DNA of 64,000 bases from Chlamydomonas sphaeroides (lineage: Eukaryota; Chlorophyta; Chlorophyceae; Chlamydomonadales; Chlamydomonadaceae). A model generated the notes under the pieces. It was not told where the DNA came from and searched no databases. It saw only the letters and a program-made list of their open reading frames with translations. The stretch spans positions 1 to 64,000 of the forward strand of contig BDDC01000118.1 in the NCBI GenBank assembly GCA_001662425.1, given 5' to 3'. Each line of letters starts with the position of its first letter. Position 1 is the stretch's first letter. Of this stretch, positions 1-10,163 are shown piece after piece. The translations under genes were made by a program, and so were the position numbers.

Positions 1-28
1 CCCTCCCGCCCTCCCGCCCTCCCGCCCT
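1..28. repeat. 8-bp minisatellite in an intron
   Basis: Three tandem copies of CCCTCCCG plus a partial fourth lie just outside the donor site of the last visible exon of the THADA-like gene, so they are intronic. Confidence 0.7.
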
Positions 29-39
29 GGCTGCCGCAC

Positions 40-2226
40 CCGCGGCATGGCCGTGACCAGGCCCTTGAGCGAGCAGATGCGGCCGATGGGCGAAAAGGCG
101 CGCAGCTCCGCCACCAGACCCCCGCCGGCCGCCGCCGCCGCTCCTGCCGCCGCCGCCGCGGGGCCCTCCCGGGCCCGCAGCCAGCCGTCCAGCCAGCTGC
201 CTGCCAGCGGACGGTCCGCGCCGGCGCCGGCGGCCGCCGCCAGCTCCGCTGCGGCGGCGCCGTCAGCGGATGCGCCGTGCACCAGCACGGTGGCTGGCGG
301 CGGCGCCGCCGCCGACCCGTCAGCGCCAGCGGCGCCGGCGCCGGCGGCGCTGGGTGGGGCTGTGCCGGGGAAGAAGAGGCCCTGCCCGAAGGCGGCGGCG
401 GCGTGGCCGGGCGCGGCTGCGGGCAGCTGCACTGCCGCCCACAGCACCACCGCGGCTGAGGCCAGCGCCTCACGCACCAGGGCGCGGCCCTGGGGGTGGG
501 TAGGTGGAGGGGCACAGCGGGGGAGGCGGCGTCAGCACACGGCAGTGGGTGAGAGAGCCGCCGAGGAGCCTAGCCTGGGGCCCAACAGCAGGAGGGAGCG
601 CCTGAAGTCAGCTAGGAGCCAGCTCGCCGAGACGGCCTCGCCCCCACCCTTCCAGCGGCACACCGGCCCCCAGCAGCAGCTGGACCTGCCCCGACCCTCC
701 ACGCCCTCCCAGCCCACGCCTCCACGCCCCGCCCTCCCCTCACCTGCAGCGCGCGCAGCATGGCGCAGCCCGCCAGCAGCACCGCCTGCCGCCCGCCGAC
801 CGCGCCCGGCAGCTGCGCCTCCTCCCCATGCTCCCCCTGCCCCTGCTGCTCCTGGCCCTCCGCCAGCCGCCTGCCGTGGCACTGCAGCAGGTAGTACAGC
901 GCGCCCACCCCGTCCTGCACCGGGAGGAGCGAGGGGCGAGGGCGCACGTGGGGACGTGAGGCAGGCCCCTGCTCCGGGCCGCCCCTGCCCCCTGCGACAC
1001 GCGCCCTCGGCCCCTGCAACCCCCTGCTTTGAGTTACAGAGCCCCGCAGCCCCCCGCAGCCCCCACCTGCACCTCCTCCATCAGCCCCGGCGCGATGTGC
1101 AGCGCACCGCTGTCCGCCGCCCGCAGCACGGCGTCCACCCCGGCAGCCAGCCGCGCCACGCAGGCCGCCGCCAGCGGCGCCAGCCAGCCCTGCGCCGCCG
1201 GCAGCCACAGCAGCGACGACAGCAGCTGAGCCAGTGGCACGCCCGACGGCGGCGGCGAAGGCGGCGGAGGCTGGCTCTCGGCGGCGGCGGCGGCGGCGGC
1301 GGCGGCTGCTGCGGCGGCGGCGGCGGCCAGCGGGTGCGGCTGCTGCGGCAGCGGCGAGGCGGCGGCCAGCTGGGCGAGTGAGGAGCGCAGGCGGGCGGCG
1401 ACGGCGGCGCCGAAGGCGTCTGCAATGGAGGCGGCGGCGAGGCCAGGGGCAGGGGCAGGAGCAGGAGCACGTTGGCTTGGCGCTGGGGTTTGGCCGGGCC
1501 CTCGCGTGCCCACCACGGGAGCAACGACACCCTAGCTGCAGCGAGCGCTGCCGTGCCCCTCCTCGCGCCGCACCGCTGCCACACCGCGGCCACACCGCGG
1601 CCACGGCGCCTGGGCGCACATGCCGCTTCCCACACCCCTTGCCTGCACCCGTCTCCCCCGTCCGGCCCTCGCCCCGCCCACACGCACGCACCCAGCTGCT
1701 GCGCCGGCAGCCGCTGCACCGCCGCCAGCAGCGCCCTGTGCAGCGGCTTGCTGCCGGCCTGGAACATGAGCCCCGCTAGCAGCAGGCAGCCGCGCTGCAG
1801 GCAGGCGGAGGGCGGCGGGCTGGCGCTGGAGCTGGCGCCGCCCTCGCCCGAGCCGGGCAGGGCGGGTGGGGCCTGCGCCGCGGCCAGCTGCGTGAAGGCG
1901 GCCAGCACCCGGCGCAGGTCCTCCACCTCGCCAAAGGTGTGCTGCAGGCGGGCCAGCGCAGCTAGCTCTGTAGCCAACTCGCGCAGCTCAGGGGCGGCGG
2001 CCACATCCGCCTCGGCGGCGGCGACCTGGGCAGAGGTGTGCGGCCACAGGGTCGGTCAGGGTTCGTGGCGTGCCGTGACCTCAGCTGTGATAACGCGTGC
2101 AGGATTGGAGCCAAGGGATTGTCGTTACATCCTCGTACACACCTCGGCGAGGTAAGCGGAGGACCAGCATGTGCCCGCCTCGTTCCAAGCGCGCTGTCGC
2201 TGCGATCGTTTGAACTTGCCCGACAT
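40..2226 (-). CDS. THADA/Trm732-like helical-repeat protein, N-terminal part
   Basis: Five exons join in phase: 2143-2226, 1692-2025, 1067-1482, 744-914 and 40-489 (485 codons). A GT donor at 37-39 shows that the gene continues beyond the left edge. The ATG at 2226 opens a short basic leader, MSGKFKRSQRQR, followed by WSSAYLAE. As I remember them, plant THADA proteins open with a similar basic MSAKW-type leader. The rest is Ala/Leu-rich helical sequence with many LLxxL-type helices, and the last exon carries FSPIGRICSLKGLVTAMPR, which resembles the segment leading into the DUF2428 region of THADA. THADA/Trm732 proteins are long HEAT/ARM-like scaffolds; yeast Trm732 partners Trm7 for 2'-O-methylation of tRNA position 32. 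The gene structure is firm, while the family call rests on weak similarity. Alanine runs near codons 180-200 are low-complexity insertions. It is transcribed away from the MYND gene. Confidence 0.55.
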
Positions 2227-2780
2227 CGTTGAGCAATTAGCGACTAGACTCAGGCGACTAGGTTCATGGTCATCGCTTGAATTGGTGAGCGGACGCTCGC
2301 GCAAGAATGCGGCGCGGTCAACGCTGTTATGCAACTCAAATGATACCGTCGGCTGTTCGTGACAACTGCTCACGGATATGCAATGTGTCCAGGACGTAGC
2401 CAAAGCTGAGAGAGCGTAAAGCCGCCCTCTCGGCAGTTTGCGGCTCCCACGACACAGCTTGAGGCTTTCAAGCTATGAACAAGAAGCTGTGAGTTCAGGT
2501 ACGACGGGATGCGACACGCCGCCACGACCGACCCCGGGGTCGCCCCACACACAGAAATTCCGAACGGACCTCTCCTGCCTTTGAGAGTTTCGTCCCTGTG
2601 GGTCGTTGCAACACAGTCTGCCGACCTCAACCGGCTGCTCATTGCGCCTGCTGCCGCGCACACGGCACTACCATTATTGTTGTATTATACAGGAGGGTAG
2701 AGATAATGAAACGCCGTATTGATCGCTATGTGAACACACAGTAAGGAAAATAACGCTCAAAATTGCACCGCACCGCACCG

Positions 2781-3020
2781 TTACTTGGATGCATTACGAT
2801 TGCCCCGCAGGGCCGCCGCGGTCTTGGCCTTGTGGGCGTTGATGTGCCCGGCGGTGTGCTTCTTGCCCCGCAGGGCCGCCGCGATCTTGGCCTTGTGGGC
2901 GTTGGTGCGCGTCTTGCCCCGCTTGGCCGCCGCCATCTTGGCCTTGGTGGCGTCGATGAGCGTCTTGCCCACGTTGCCCAGGTTGGCCTTGCCGTAGGTG
3001 TTGGTGTTGGCACAACAGCA
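2781..3020 (-). pseudogene. NUMOD3-like repeat fragment
   Basis: The frame open from 3020 down to a TAA at 2781-2783 encodes repeated units of the type NAHKAKIAAALRGKKH, seen twice nearly identically, plus a diverged third, DATKAKMAAAKRGKTR. This matches the pattern of NUMOD3, a short DNA-binding module that accompanies homing endonucleases and occurs as tandem arrays in some algal proteins. The frame starts right after a TGA and the only in-frame ATG lies inside the first unit, so this is either the last exon of a gene whose upstream exon I could not find, or a decayed fragment. A dispersed repeat copy lies immediately upstream of it. No nuclease domain is visible nearby. Confidence 0.45.
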
Positions 3021-3052
3021 TCAGTCAGCATACATACATCTCTAATGCCGTC

Positions 3053-3230
3053 CCAGCTGCGCATGGGTGCATGGCTCGCCCCAAAAAGAGGCCACCCAGA
3101 CCAGACGCACACCGTCGGTCATTATGCGGTCGTAGGCTCGTAGCTGTGACTATGCAAGGGGTCTCGGGCCCACCGACCTCCGTGCCCTCACCCCATGGGC
3201 CAGACTTTGCCGCCCGAACTGCCTAGAACG
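3053..3230 (+). repeat. Dispersed repeat 1, copy A
   Basis: This stretch matches 55280-55459 in the same orientation at roughly 75-80 percent by eye. It begins CCAGCTGCGCATGGGTGCAT in both copies and ends near a GCCGCCC(G)AACTG-type segment. Flanking sequences differ between copies, which marks this as an interspersed element and not a segmental duplication. No open reading frame is shared. Confidence 0.7.
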
Positions 3231-3314
3231 GCAGGACCATATCTCAATGCACGCCGCCGCTGCTGCCGCTCTCTCTGTGTCGCGGCCGCTACGGGTATCA
3301 CTTTGAAAAAACAC

Positions 3315-3390
3315 ATGTAACAGGCGGAGCAAGAGGTAGTCCTCGGATGCCAGGATCATCCGCGGTGTGGCGTTCGTGCTGCCACACAGC
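3315..3390 (-). repeat. Dispersed repeat 2, copy A
   Basis: Read on the minus strand this matches 35453-35526 of the plus strand. The core ACTACCTCTTGCTCCGCCTG differs by a single base between copies. Both copies can be read as related peptides, one with LASEDYLLLRLLH and the other with LSSKDYLLLRLLH. Confidence 0.65.
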
Positions 3391-4197
3391 GTCACGTGGG
3401 GGAGCGTGCAGGGCGGGTCTTCACCCCCTGCGCTTGCGCTGTGCGCTGCGCTCCTTCCCAATCCCTGGCAATTTCTTCGTTCGCGATTTACATTTTGCTC
3501 TCAGCACAGCTTGCTATTAGGCTTGCAGGCACCACTGCCGGCGGGACGGCAAGGTAGCTAGGGGCGTGGGTAGGGGCAAGAACATGGCCCTTACCGCAGG
3601 CGTGACCGCAGGAATAACTTGTCATGCGGAAAGTGTCAATAAAGAAACGCAAGCAAAGGAGCACGGCAGCACGGTATCCAGCGTGATCTTGCAACATACA
3701 ACCGGCCCGGAAACAGTGTGAACCACTGATGCAAAGGGGGGAAGCAGGCGGGGAAGGAGTGTCGCGAGTGTCGTGGCTGGGTATATTTCACCTCCTAGCA
3801 CTGCATGATGCAGGCATAACTTGCAGAGTCGAACTTTAAGCACACCGCGCCTCTCGCTCGCCGATACATGATACCATGGTGTGACTTGCGAGCGTTAACG
3901 AACATATCGACTCGGGACCCTCGTTTGCTACCCGCTGTCCTCTGTGCTTACTGACCAGCGCAAACCAATGAAGCAGGAATTCTATGAGCGGCGGACAACG
4001 GCTCACGGTCGAGCAAAGCCATGCCAGCTTTCAAGCCTCGGCGGCGCGTTGCTCGAGCGTTGCGAGCTGCACGTGGCAAACCTCGTGAGCTGTATCCTTC
4101 AAGCGGTCTTTTGATCACAAAGGCCTTCACCGTGTAGTTTCGGCAGCCCACGCCTGACCTCGGGCAACAGCCTCGCCACGCCTGGGATGCAGCGGGC

Positions 4198-7100
4198 ATG
4201 GCCGCTCGCGGCGGCAGGGCCGCCCAGCAGCAGTCGCCCGCAACGGGGGTGGCAGTCGTGCTGGAGCGCCTGCAGCGAGTCCCTGAGGACGTGTCCGAGA
4301 GCTCCGTTCTGGAGGTGCACAACGCCGTGGAAGCCGCAGGCGGCATGGATGCGCTGCGAGAGAGCACGCTGCGGCCCGAGCCGTCTGGCCGCGAGCCCTC
4401 CGCTGACGCCAAGCGGCTGTGGACGGCGGCAGTCGCGGCCACCGGCGCTACGCTGCGCACGCTGACGGAGCTCGTCGGGGGCGGGCCGCAGCGACACCCC
4501 GAGCCGCGGCAGCTCAAGCAGCTCGAGGCCGTGGTCGCGCTCTATGCGGCAACAACGGAGCTGCTGCCTTTGTCGCTCCAGCAGCCATCGAGCGCCGAGG
4601 GAGATTGTGCGCCACTGAGCGCTGCGGCGCGGGTTGCCTCCTCCGCCCCGGGCGCCGCCGGCAGGTCCGGCGGCGCATCCACCTCCGCAGCCAGCTCCAG
4701 CTCCAGCAGCAGCAGCTGGAACGAACCCCTGGCTGTGCTCATCGAGCTTGGGCTGCTGCGATCGCAGTACCTGGAGGCGGCGGCCGCGTTCTGCGCGGCC
4801 ATCAGCGAGCCCAGCCGGCAGCAGGCGGGGCAGCAGGCAAGCGCAGGGCAGGCAGCGGGTCCGCAGCAGCAACACGCGCAGGGCGGGCAGCTCGATTTGT
4901 TTGTTTCGGGCATGACCGCCGTTTCCACGGGCGTCGGGTGAGGAACGCGGCACGAAAGCAGGCCGACCCACATGCCTTGGGGTTTGGGAAGAAGCCGACC
5001 CACCTCGCCGGCTGCTGCAGCCGGTGACTATCGCTACTTCCATCTGGGTAGTCCCACGACTCGCCAACTGTCCCACTGTCGCGCAGGCGTCTGTGCCTCT
5101 CCGTCCAGACATTCGCGGGCTCGTATCCGCAGCCGTACAAGGAGCTTCTGCAGGGCCTTGAGCGCACCTCCCTCCTGGAGCACATGTGGGTCGGGGTGGG
5201 TGGGTGCGGTTGCGAGGCTATGGCTTTGACAGCAGCCATGCACGCTAGGCCCTGAAGCCGCCGCCAGAGCCGCGCCACACAAGCCCTGACGCACTCTGCT
5301 GCCCTCGCCCCTCTCACCCCAGGGCCGGCGCGCTGCTGTCCCTGCGGCAGCAGGTCGCTGCGGCAGCGCCCACGGGTCAGGGCGCGGCAGCAGCAGCAGC
5401 CTGCGAGGCGTGGGACGAGACGGTCGAGCTGCTGCGCCTGGCGGAGTCGCGCTTCAATGGCGCCGTGGTGGGTTGCCTCAAGCCCCACGGCACGCCCATG
5501 GAGGCCCTGCGGCTGCGGCCCTGGCCGCTGATGCGACAGGTGCTGCGCGACGGGCCGCACCGGCAGTCGGCCGTCGATGGCGCGCTGGGGCCGGTGAGCA
5601 AAGAGTGCGTGCACTCTGGGGCCGGGGCTTCCAGGCCGGCAACCTCGCACCAGTTTTCCTGGTGAGTGAGGTGCGCTGCCGACGCATGAAGCAACCGCCG
5701 TCCTTGCCTGTGTTGCCTCGCAGCTTCGGCGGCTGCTCTGCGGGCCGCGCCTGCAGTTCTGGCTGGAGACAGCGCTGATGGCGCAGCGCCTGCGCGAGGC
5801 GGGCGGCCAGGGCCCGACACACGGCCTGCCGGAGGGCCTGCTGCTGCAGGCCGCGGCTCAAGCTCCCACTGGCGGCACGTCAGTTGCGAGAGCAGCGGAG
5901 TACGTCTCGCACCTGTTCGCTAGCATCGCCATGGTCTGGGCCGTCACTGTCTGCGGCCCCTGCCGCACGCCGCTGCTGGCGCAGCCGCCGGTGGGCTTAG
6001 CTGCGGAGTCGGAGCCGGCTGTCACGCCGCCGGCTCCCGACAGCCCCAAACCGCCCCGCTCGCTATACACGGCATGCCAGGCGTACGACATGGTGTACGG
6101 CGTGCTGCGGCCGGCGCTGTCGGATGGGCGGGCTGACTACCTCAGCACCCACACCGCACTCGCTCAGCTGCTGCGGCTGGCGCTGGAGCTGCGGCCGGCG
6201 GCGCTGGCGGCCCGGCTGCCGGGTCTGTGGGACTGCGTTGCGTTGGGGCTCGGCGCCGAGCCCCATACTCTGGTAGACGAGAAGCACTTGACCCGCCTGG
6301 CCGGCCTGCTGCTGATGCTGGAGCTGCCCGAGGCGGCCGTGCAGGCGGCGGCGGCCAAAGGTGGCGAGCCGCTGCCCGCCGAGCCGGCCGCCTGCCCGCT
6401 CAGCCTGCGCTGCGCGCTGGCGGCCGGCTTCGTGCCCGCGGTGGAGGCGCTGCTGCGGCGCCTGGCCGCCAAGCCCGACTCAGACGCCTCCAACTCCTAC
6501 CTCTTTGCCATCAACGCGCTGCTGCGCTTCTCGGGCGTGTGGCCCGCGCTGCTGGCGCACGGCCCGGCGCAGCAGGTGGCTGCCCTCATCGTCACGCTGC
6601 GCAAGCTGGCGGATCGCAGACGCCAAGGCTTTCCGCTGCAACAGGTCCAGAGTGCCGCGTCCATGCTCCACACTTGGGCCCCGGTCGGCGTCGCCACTCG
6701 CGAGGCCGCCGAGGTGTGCCGGGGCTACCTGGCGTCGCTGCTGGAGCAAACTCGCGCGGCGATGCAGCTGCTGCCGCCGTCCCCGCAGCTGCCTGGCAGC
6801 GACGCGGCCACTGGCTTGGCGCTGCCGCTCAACAGCTGCATGGACCCGGGGTCGCCGATCGCGGTAGAGTGGCTGGTCCAGTCCGGCGGCCGGCCGGACC
6901 GGCGCTCGGACGCGGGCCGGCAGCAGGCGGAGCTGGCCTCTTTCGCGCTGCAGCAGTGGCTGCCCAACTTGCAGCTGGTGCCCTTGCTGGGCTACGATCA
7001 GATGCTGCCGTGCGCCGAGGCGCTGCTGTGGTGCCGCTTGGGCGCGCAGCTGTGGACCGCCCACACATGCCTCTCCGCCACCGTCATCCGGCCGGGCGAG

Positions 7101-7868
7101 CCCATGCACCGATTGAGCGCCAAGCCCCGGCTGGCGCAGGACCAGTGTGACCGCTGGCAGCGGCTCCTCATCGACGACGCGCACACCGCCCTCGCCGTGG
7201 CCAACGTGATGGCGATGGCGGCGGAGGCGTGCGGAGGCGAAGGCTTCAATGAAGACCCCCGCGCCGTGGCCTTGCGTAGCGCAAAGCTGCTCCCCACGGC
7301 ACTTGACCTCCTGGAAGCGCTGGTGGTGCTCGCGCCCGATGCGGTCGCGGGCTGCGTCAGCCTGCCGCAAGGGCCCGCTGTGCTGCCGCCGCCTGGCATG
7401 CCCCGCCGGGTGCTGGCCGTGGACGGTCGACTGGAGGCGCTGCTGGGCCTGCACCGCCGCGGGCCGCTGATCGCGGCGCTGCGGGAGCTGGCCGAGGCAG
7501 CGGCGAGCGGTTTGCACAGCCAGCAGGGGATCCAGATGCGCCGGCTGCCTGCGCTGATCGCCATGGGCGACGCGCAGCTGGCCGCATCCTGGCAGCCCTG
7601 GTGCATGGTCCCAGACCCGCTGCCGCCCCTGCCGGCACCGGCGCCCATGCCGGCGCCGAGGCACGGGGCCGCCGGCGCCGCGAGCCTGGCCTTCTGCGCC
7701 AACCCGGCGTGCGCCGTGCTGGCGGGCGGCAGCGAGGCGGGCCGGGCGCTGCAGGCGTGCGGGCGCTGCCGGGCGGTGTGGTACTGCTGCCGCGAGTGCC
7801 AGCAGGAGGACTGGCGCGCGGGGCACCAGGCCGAGTGCCCGCGGCTGGCGGAGGGGCGGCAGCAGTAG
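4198..7868 (+). CDS. MYND-type zinc-finger protein
   Basis: Four exons (4198-4937, 5087-5185, 5323-5593, 5724-7868) join in phase to 1084 residues. The body is a Leu/Ala-rich helical region without a recognisable catalytic domain; no SET domain is present. At the C-terminus a MYND finger is clear: FCANPAC, then QACGRCRAVWYCCRECQ, EDWRAGH and a closing EC, which supplies the paired Cys and the His-Cys ligands. MYND fingers bind proline-rich peptides in partner proteins, and chlorophyte genomes carry many such C-terminal MYND proteins of unknown role. The first pair is spaced CxNPxC, a form I associate with green algal members. The ATG at 4198 is the first in frame. The exact function is unknown. 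It is divergent from the THADA-like gene. Confidence 0.85.
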
Positions 7869-10163
7869 CGCTGGCAGCTTGGGTACCTGCCTGCCTGAGG
7901 CGGCGGTGCTGTGCCGATTAAAGTAGGCATTCGCTGAGGCAGGTGACGCTAACCTAACGCCGCACGCAGATCTCTTGAGTGCGTATCTCTGCGTGTCAGC
8001 GTTAGAAGAATGTCTGTTGCATGGGATGTAGTTCATGTGAGGGGCCTGGACATGCCGCTGTGGCGCTCCAGGCTTGACGGCGGCTATCGCGGGGGTGCGG
8101 TCGATGGGTGGGGGCGTTGGCTCTGCGACAGGGCAGGCCGGGGAGCCGCAGGGTCTCCGTGGGACCTTGGGACCGCGAGAACGGTTGCCGCAATCCGCGG
8201 ATGGCAAGTCGTGTGGCGACGCGAGCGGGGCGTGCGCAGTGGCTGCTGTCCTGCATGTCTATTCATGGCAGTTGTGTAGATCAGCGCCTGGGCAAAAGTG
8301 TCTGCCTCGCATTGTCACATCCAGCCGTGGCGCCACGGCGCCGATAGGGACGTCGCCCAGGACAATGCCGGGCCAGGGCCAGTGCTGCCAGGCGCCCACT
8401 TGCTGCGGCACTCGGCTGGCCGCTGCGCCTTCGGCTTCGCCGCCGCTTGCGCGGGCGCCGGTGCTGCTGGTGCCGCTGCGAGCCATGCATGCATGTGGCC
8501 CGGGTCAGCTGCCCCTCTGGGCCTTGGCTTGGCGCCCCACGCGACGGCGGCGCTGCTCGCTTGGTGGACTGGCCCTCGGCTCGCCGGCACGCTGCTGGCA
8601 GATTGCCCTGACACTATGCCGCCATTGCCGCCGCACACACGCTGCACACACGGGGCGGGGGCTGTGCGGCCAGTGGGTACCGAGGGAAGGGCAGTGACAT
8701 GCAGGCGGCGGTGGCGGCTAGGAGGCGGCGGTCGGTGGGCAGCTCCGTGCTGGGCACCTGGTGTCGTGGGCCAGCCCCGCGGTGCGGCCTTGGCAGAATA
8801 TGCGCTGCGTCTGCGTCTGCGTCTGTGGCGGCGTCTGCGCGCGTGGGGAGGGCGGCGGGTGGTTGGGCGCGCGTGTGCGTGCTGCCGTGCGAGGCGCTTG
8901 CAAGTGGGCTTGGCTTGGATATGCTTGGGGTGCGGCGGCCAGCTTGCAGGCGCGATTGGCAATCTCATGTGCTGCAGGGTGGCAGCCGTGGCTGCGGCCT
9001 GGGCGTGGGCTTACCGAGCATGCAAGCGGAGCCGCCGCTCCCGTGGCTGCTACAGCTTGCAGGCGCGCGGGCGTCAGCAAGCGCTGACCGGTGCCCGCCT
9101 GCACAGCCTGCGTCCTCTGGAAGCTGCTTGTAAGCCTGCATGTGCCAGCCCATCCACGCCCCTCTCCGCCATCCGTCTGCCCGCCCCCACTCGCGACCCC
9201 GCGGCGCTGGCTGCGGCCCCCTCAAGGTGCTGGGGAAAGGGCCAGGCACCGCCTGCACCTTACAGCCCCCACGCCCTCGTCACAGTCCAGGGCTGCAGGG
9301 CGCCTGCCAAGGCACCATCTCCTCCGTCCATCACCCCACCTAAAGCGTCAGCGCGCAGCGGTGCAGGCCCACAGCCTGCACGCGCGCAACAGCCTGCGTC
9401 AACGGTCAACACATCCGTCCGTCCGTCCTTTAAACGATCACGTGTCAGCCCATCTCCCTCGCTATGCCGCAGCTACGGGCGAGCGCGAATCCCGCGGCCC
9501 AGGACGCCAGCGCAGCGCCGTACGTCGCACGCGTCCACATTTCGGTAACGCCCCGCACCACGGCGACACACACAGTGCTGACGCGGACGCGCCACAGTGC
9601 AAGCCGTCGAGAAGGCTATTAACCTAGCATCGTTGTCGGCGCGCCAACCAAAACGTCCACAGGCCGCACCGAAGCACATGTCACGGCGCGCCACCCACCT
9701 AGGCTCCGGTTTCCAGCACGCGGCCTGACCCCCACATAATGTACGTACGCAGCACAGTCAGGTGTCGAAAGCCCACACACCATGACCGCAGCTGCCCGCC
9801 CTTCCCCGCTCCCCACCCCTCCCGTGCCTGAACCAGTCTCCACATACGCTTGCGCCAGCTGGTCCTGCGGCCAAGCACTACCCACGAGCCCGTGCATGTT
9901 CACACTTGCAGAAGTACGCGTCGACTGACCGTACTCTGCTCAGCCCAAGGCCGCCCTCCACAAATACAGGACCACCGCGAGCGGTCAGTCCCCACACGGC
10001 CGGATTCCACGGCCCTCAGCCGGTTGGCCGTCGTACTTCTGCATGAGCCCTCAACAACAGTCACTAGAGCCCAGGCACCCGTCCCTTGCTTGTGCGCAAT
10101 CCTATGTCAGCAATCATGATGTGTCATAGCATCGCTTGGCGGTGCGAGTTAGGCTCACACGGC
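7869..10163. other. Convergent intergenic region (MYND 3' end / kinesin 3' end)
   Basis: The 2.3 kb between two convergent stop codons has no supported gene. Long open frames here lack any recognisable motif and behave like GC-driven chance frames. I found no TGTAA close to either stop. It probably holds the two 3' untranslated regions. Confidence 0.5.

Larger units (their letters stand above)
2227..4197. other. Divergent intergenic region between the THADA-like and MYND genes
   Basis: About 2 kb separates the two start codons. It contains a NUMOD3-like exon fragment (2781-3020), one copy of a ~175-bp dispersed repeat (3053-3230) and one copy of a second repeat (3315-3390). GC content is lower here than in the genes. 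I see no other coding sequence, and promoters for both flanking genes are presumably at its ends. Confidence 0.6.

Noticed and set aside
47..1779. Long plus-strand open frames opposite the THADA-like gene
   Set aside because: They are antisense shadows produced by GCC/GGC-rich codons; the minus-strand exons close in phase and these do not show any motif.
8298..9548. 416-codon plus-strand frame downstream of the MYND gene
   Set aside because: No motif, overlapping frames on both strands of similar length, and TG/GC-rich simple composition suggest chance.
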